Below, piece by piece: positions 61,169 through 64,000 of a stretch of 64,000 nt of DNA. Origin of the DNA: Sulfitobacter noctilucicola (lineage in GTDB: Bacteria; Pseudomonadota; Alphaproteobacteria; Rhodobacterales; Rhodobacteraceae); contig NZ_JASD01000006.1 of NCBI RefSeq assembly GCF_000622385.1, positions 1-64,000 on the forward strand, given 5' to 3'. Position 1 is the stretch's first letter; each line of letters starts with the position of its first letter. The translations under genes and the position numbers were made by a program. Under the pieces are notes generated by a model. That model was not told the origin of the DNA and did not search any database. It saw only the letters and a list, made by a program, of their open reading frames with translations.

Positions 61169-61759
61169 ATGAAATTTTCTACGTTACAAAAAATGCTTTG
61201 GGGACTTACCGCGATCGTGGTTGTTGGGTCCATTTTTTTGCAGTTTTCTATCAGAGAAGAACAGCGCGCTGATGCGCCCGCGTTCCAAGCTGACTTCGAA
61301 CTGACCGATCACCGAGGCATAGTGCAGACGGACGAAGACTTCGCAGGGCGCTGGTTGCTCGTCTTCTTCGGCTTTGCGAATTGCCCCGATGTGTGCCCCA
61401 CGACCTTGGCAGAGGTTGCCGCTGTCATGGATGCGCTCGGCTCCGATGCCGCCAAAGTCCAGCCGCTCTTTATCTCGATTGACCCCGAACGTGATACGCC
61501 CGAAAAACTGGCAGAGTTCGTTCCGGCTTTCGAGGCAGATATAGTAGGCCTCACCGGCACGGCCGATCAGATCAAGCGAACATCGGAAACCTTCCGCGTG
61601 TACTTTGAGAAGATCGAGGAAGCCGCTTCGCCCAATGGATACACGATGGGACATTCCTCCCAGCTGTTCCTATTTGATCCCCAAGGCGGATATGTCGGGG
61701 CTTGGACATATGGCACATCAGCTGAAGAGATTGTTTCCGATCTAAGGGCGAGGATGTAG
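61169..61759 (+). CDS. SCO1/SenC family copper chaperone
   Basis: A 196-residue membrane-anchored protein. One N-terminal helix (LWGLTAIVVVGSIFLQF) precedes a thioredoxin-like domain with CPDVCPT (Cys pair) and a later His (MGHSSQLFL), the Cu-binding set that delivers copper to the CuA site of cytochrome oxidase. First gene of a run of five on the same strand. Confidence 0.92.
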   Translation: MKFSTLQKMLWGLTAIVVVGSIFLQFSIREEQRADAPAFQADFELTDHRGIVQTDEDFAGRWLLVFFGFANCPDVCPTTLAEVAAVMDALGSDAAKVQPLFISIDPERDTPEKLAEFVPAFEADIVGLTGTADQIKRTSETFRVYFEKIEEAASPNGYTMGHSSQLFLFDPQGGYVGAWTYGTSAEEIVSDLRARM

Positions 61760-61761
61760 AT

Positions 61762-62187
61762 ATGAGCCGAGTGATGGCAAAAGATTCGGCTCTTGCCGCC
61801 GCCTGGATCGTGGCTTTGGGGAGTTCCTTAGCAGTGCTCTATATTGGTGAGGTTCTGGGTCAGGCACCTTGCAATCTGTGCTGGTTTCAGCGCGCTTTCA
61901 TGTTCCCCTTAGTAATCGTTCTTGGCCTCGGTCTCTGGTGGGAGGATCATCGGGTCGGCCGCTACGGCGTTGCGCTCGCCATTGGCGGGGCCGCCATCGC
62001 GCTTTGGCATCTTGGACTTTACACAGGCATCCTTCCGGAACCCATCAAACCCTGCACCGAGACTGGCCCGTCTTGTACCGGCGATAACCAGTTATTCCTT
62101 GGCGTCCCAATTCCGCTCTTGGCGCTCATAGCCTTCGCTCTGATCGCACTCTTTTCGTTAATCTCCCTGAAGGAGCCCCGCACGTGA
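61762..62187 (+). CDS. dsbB: disulfide bond formation protein DsbB
   Basis: A 141-residue protein with four helices. The first CxxC is in GQAPCNLCWFQRAFMFPL and a second periplasmic Cys pair is in PCTETGPSCTGDNQLF. It reoxidises the DsbA-like partner using quinones. Overlaps the next gene by GTGA. Confidence 0.92.
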   Translation: MSRVMAKDSALAAAWIVALGSSLAVLYIGEVLGQAPCNLCWFQRAFMFPLVIVLGLGLWWEDHRVGRYGVALAIGGAAIALWHLGLYTGILPEPIKPCTETGPSCTGDNQLFLGVPIPLLALIAFALIALFSLISLKEPRT

Positions 62188-62843
62188 AAAGTAAATCAAT
62201 CGTTCTAGTCGCATTAGCTGCAGGTCTCGCAATATTTGCGGCCGCTGCCTGGAATCAATCCCGCACTGCACCAGTTGCCGTGGTCGAACCGCTTCAATCC
62301 GAGCAAACAGAGGCGCTGATGCGTCCCTATTCTCCCATCATGGGACCCGAGGACGCCCCCGTCACAATCGTGGAATTTTTCGATCCCGCCTGCGAAGCCT
62401 GCCGTGCTTTCTATCCGATCATAAAGGACATCATGGCTGAGCACGGCGATCAGGTTCGCGTCGTTCTTCGATACACCCCGTTTCATGGCCCGGCGTCAGA
62501 AGAGGCGATCAGGGTAATGGAAGCGGCACGCATGCAGGGTGTCTTTATCCCGGTCAAAGAAGCGATCCTAGAACAACAGCCACGCTGGGCGTCGCACGGT
62601 GAACCTGCGCCGGGTTTGCTCCTTAGTATTGCGGAACAGGCTGGCCTTGACGTTGAAGCGGCCCAAGACCAAATGAGGGCGCCGCAAACTGTTGCAATCC
62701 TTAATCAGGACCGCGCAGACGTTGAAACGATGGAGATCCGTGGCACCCCCACTTTCTTTGTAAACGGCAAACCTCTTGATCCCTTCGGCGCCGACGAGTT
62801 GCGCGCCCTCGTTGCTGCGGAAGTCGCTGCGCATGAATCCTGA
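62184..62843 (+). CDS. DsbA-like thiol oxidoreductase
   Basis: A 219-residue periplasmic thioredoxin-fold protein with an N-terminal signal anchor (VLVALAAGLAIFAAAAWNQS) and CxxC in FFDPACEACRAFYP. The DsbA insert and the cis-Pro loop (EIRGTPTFFVNGKPL) are present. GTG start overlapping the dsbB stop (GTGA). Partner of the adjacent DsbB. Confidence 0.92.
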   Translation: MKSKSIVLVALAAGLAIFAAAAWNQSRTAPVAVVEPLQSEQTEALMRPYSPIMGPEDAPVTIVEFFDPACEACRAFYPIIKDIMAEHGDQVRVVLRYTPFHGPASEEAIRVMEAARMQGVFIPVKEAILEQQPRWASHGEPAPGLLLSIAEQAGLDVEAAQDQMRAPQTVAILNQDRADVETMEIRGTPTFFVNGKPLDPFGADELRALVAAEVAAHES

Positions 62844-62868
62844 ACAATTGGCTATTAGGAACAAACCC

Positions 62869-63330
62869 ATGAAATCAACTGCCTACATCGCCATCGCATT
62901 CAGCCTCTTAATTGGGTTGCCCGCCTCTGCTGTGGCGGATTCCGGCGACATTGTAGTCGAAGACGCATGGGCCCGCGCTTCTATCGGCACCAACCGCCCA
63001 GGCGCAGCTTACATGATCCTGCGCAACACGGGTTCTGACCCGGTGACATTGGTCGGGCTGGAAACCCCATTGGCCATGATGCCGGACATCCACGAAACCA
63101 CGACTGATTTAAATGGTGTCAGTTCCATGGGCCCTGTCGGTGAAATCACCATTCTTCCGGGCGAAAGTGTTTCGCTGGAACCGGGCGGCATGCATGCCAT
63201 GTTGATGCGCTTGCAAACCAAGATGGTCGAAGGGGAGACCTTTCCGCTGACACTGAACTTTGCTGATGGCGGGACGCTGAACGTTGATGTGCCTATTCTT
63301 GGCATTGCCGCCCGCGGGCCGGAGGGCTGA
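62869..63330 (+). CDS. periplasmic copper chaperone PCu(A)C
   Basis: A 153-residue exported protein (signal MKSTAYIAIAFSLLIGLPAS, cut near AVAD). The copper site DIHETTTDLNGVSSMGPV ... GGMHAMLM fits H(M)x10Mx21HxM. It carries Cu(I) to Sco proteins and cytochrome oxidase. Start ATG 62869 after AGGA. Its stop overlaps the following sco gene (TGATG). Confidence 0.93.
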   Translation: MKSTAYIAIAFSLLIGLPASAVADSGDIVVEDAWARASIGTNRPGAAYMILRNTGSDPVTLVGLETPLAMMPDIHETTTDLNGVSSMGPVGEITILPGESVSLEPGGMHAMLMRLQTKMVEGETFPLTLNFADGGTLNVDVPILGIAARGPEG

Positions 63331-63953
63331 TGAACCGGCGCACGCTCCTTACTTTTGGCGCAGCCGTGAGCGGCGTTGTTGCGCTAACGCTGTTCATCGG
63401 CTGGTGGCAGGTTGATGGGCCGGGTGCGCCTGAGCCGGTGGCTCAGCGACCTTTGCCGCTTACCCAAATGGAATTCCAGATGACCAACCAGGACGGGGCA
63501 ACCGTTGGACCTGCGTCACTTATCGGTAATCCATCAATGGTGTTTTTCGGCTTCACATATTGCCCTGATGTGTGCCCCACCACATTGTCGGACATCTCTG
63601 GTTGGCTCGACGATCTTGGCGATGAGGTTGCGGACCTGAATGTCGTATTCATCACGGTAGACCCAGAACGCGATACCGTGGACGCCATGGCCGACTATAT
63701 CAGCTATTTTCACCCTGCCATCCAAGGCTGGAGCGGAACGCTGGATACGACGGCACGGGCAGCGGCGGGCTTCCGCGCACGATATGAAAAAGTCGCCACG
63801 GAGGGCGGCGACTATGCAATGAACCATACGGCAAGCGTCTTTCTCTTTGATGCTGAGGGGCAGTTTTCCGGCACGATAGATTACCATGAACAACGGGAAT
63901 TCGCGGTGCCAAAAATCCGCCGCGTCCTGACAATGGAAGAAGAAACATCATGA
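63330..63953 (+). CDS. second SCO1/SenC family copper chaperone
   Basis: A 207-residue Sco protein with one N-terminal helix (LTFGAAVSGVVALTLFIGWWQ), CPDVCPT and the distant His in MNHTASVFLF. It is not a recent copy of the first Sco gene (limited identity outside the motif). ATG in TGATG overlap with PCuAC. Together they form a copper-insertion module. Confidence 0.92.
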   Translation: MNRRTLLTFGAAVSGVVALTLFIGWWQVDGPGAPEPVAQRPLPLTQMEFQMTNQDGATVGPASLIGNPSMVFFGFTYCPDVCPTTLSDISGWLDDLGDEVADLNVVFITVDPERDTVDAMADYISYFHPAIQGWSGTLDTTARAAAGFRARYEKVATEGGDYAMNHTASVFLFDAEGQFSGTIDYHEQREFAVPKIRRVLTMEEETS

Positions 63954-64000
63954 AGTTGAGGTATCCTGCCTTTGGTGTCTTAGGCGCTACTTTAGTCCTA
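63950..64000 (+). CDS. start of a further gene, cut by the window
   Basis: Seventeen codons (MKLRYPAFGVLGATLVL) from an ATGA overlap with the sco gene. The sequence looks like a signal peptide or membrane anchor. The product is not determinable. Confidence 0.5.
   Translation, partial: MKLRYPAFGVLGATLVL

Overview
The window looks like part of a large repABC plasmid (or chromid) from an alphaproteobacterium of the Rhodobacterales (roseobacter group). The evidence is a complete RepABC replication and partition module, two TRAP transporters, DUF1403 and ArdC-type plasmid genes, a phasin remnant and GC-rich coding sequence. All assignments come from reading the sequence and recalled family knowledge; no database search was run.

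Layout. 1-9 kb is the plasmid backbone: an ArdC-like antirestriction gene (cut by the window edge), a Fic protein with two operator-like dyads, repC, a counter-transcript RNA, repB and repA, two identical parS-like palindromes, a VapBC toxin-antitoxin pair and a serine recombinase. 9-13.6 kb holds DUF1403, LysR, DoxX, a LigB-type dioxygenase and a glutathionyl-hydroquinone reductase. An intact ISKra4-type IS (13.7-15.1 kb) abuts an orphan transposon end. 15-22 kb is an uptake and hydrolysis module (esterase, LysR, TRAP dctQMP, membrane-bound hydrolase). 22-32 kb has an MFS/ArsR pair and then a NemR-like operon of electrophile-detoxifying enzymes. 32-37 kb is a mobile-element patch: IS3 and IS66 fragments, a cargo-free tniABQ element and a decayed DUF1403 copy. 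37.6-45.6 kb is a complete hut (histidine degradation) cluster. 45.7-52.3 kb has a LysR-flanked CoA-transferase/acyl-CoA dehydrogenase pair and a second TRAP transporter. 52.3-55.7 kb is a second mobile-element patch (intact IS3, IS21 end, truncated phasin, frameshifted ISNCY-type transposase). 55.8-64 kb carries a TrbM-like secreted protein, a mercury module without merA, a MerR-controlled cation efflux operon and a copper/disulfide cluster (Sco, DsbB, DsbA-like, PCuAC, Sco).

How it fits together. The accessory DNA is mainly catabolic islands (histidine, TRAP-imported acids, esters) and stress islands (electrophiles, Hg, divalent metals, Cu), separated by active and decayed transposons. Several regulators sit beside visible operators: two ArsR dyads, two NemR-like boxes, HutC-like TATGT-N4-ACATA sites and two MerR promoters with 19-bp spacers. 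One HutC-like site lies in front of the second TRAP operon and may tie it to the hut regulon. A tni-type transposon end is present twice: once on the intact element and once as a solo relic next to the ISKra4-type element.
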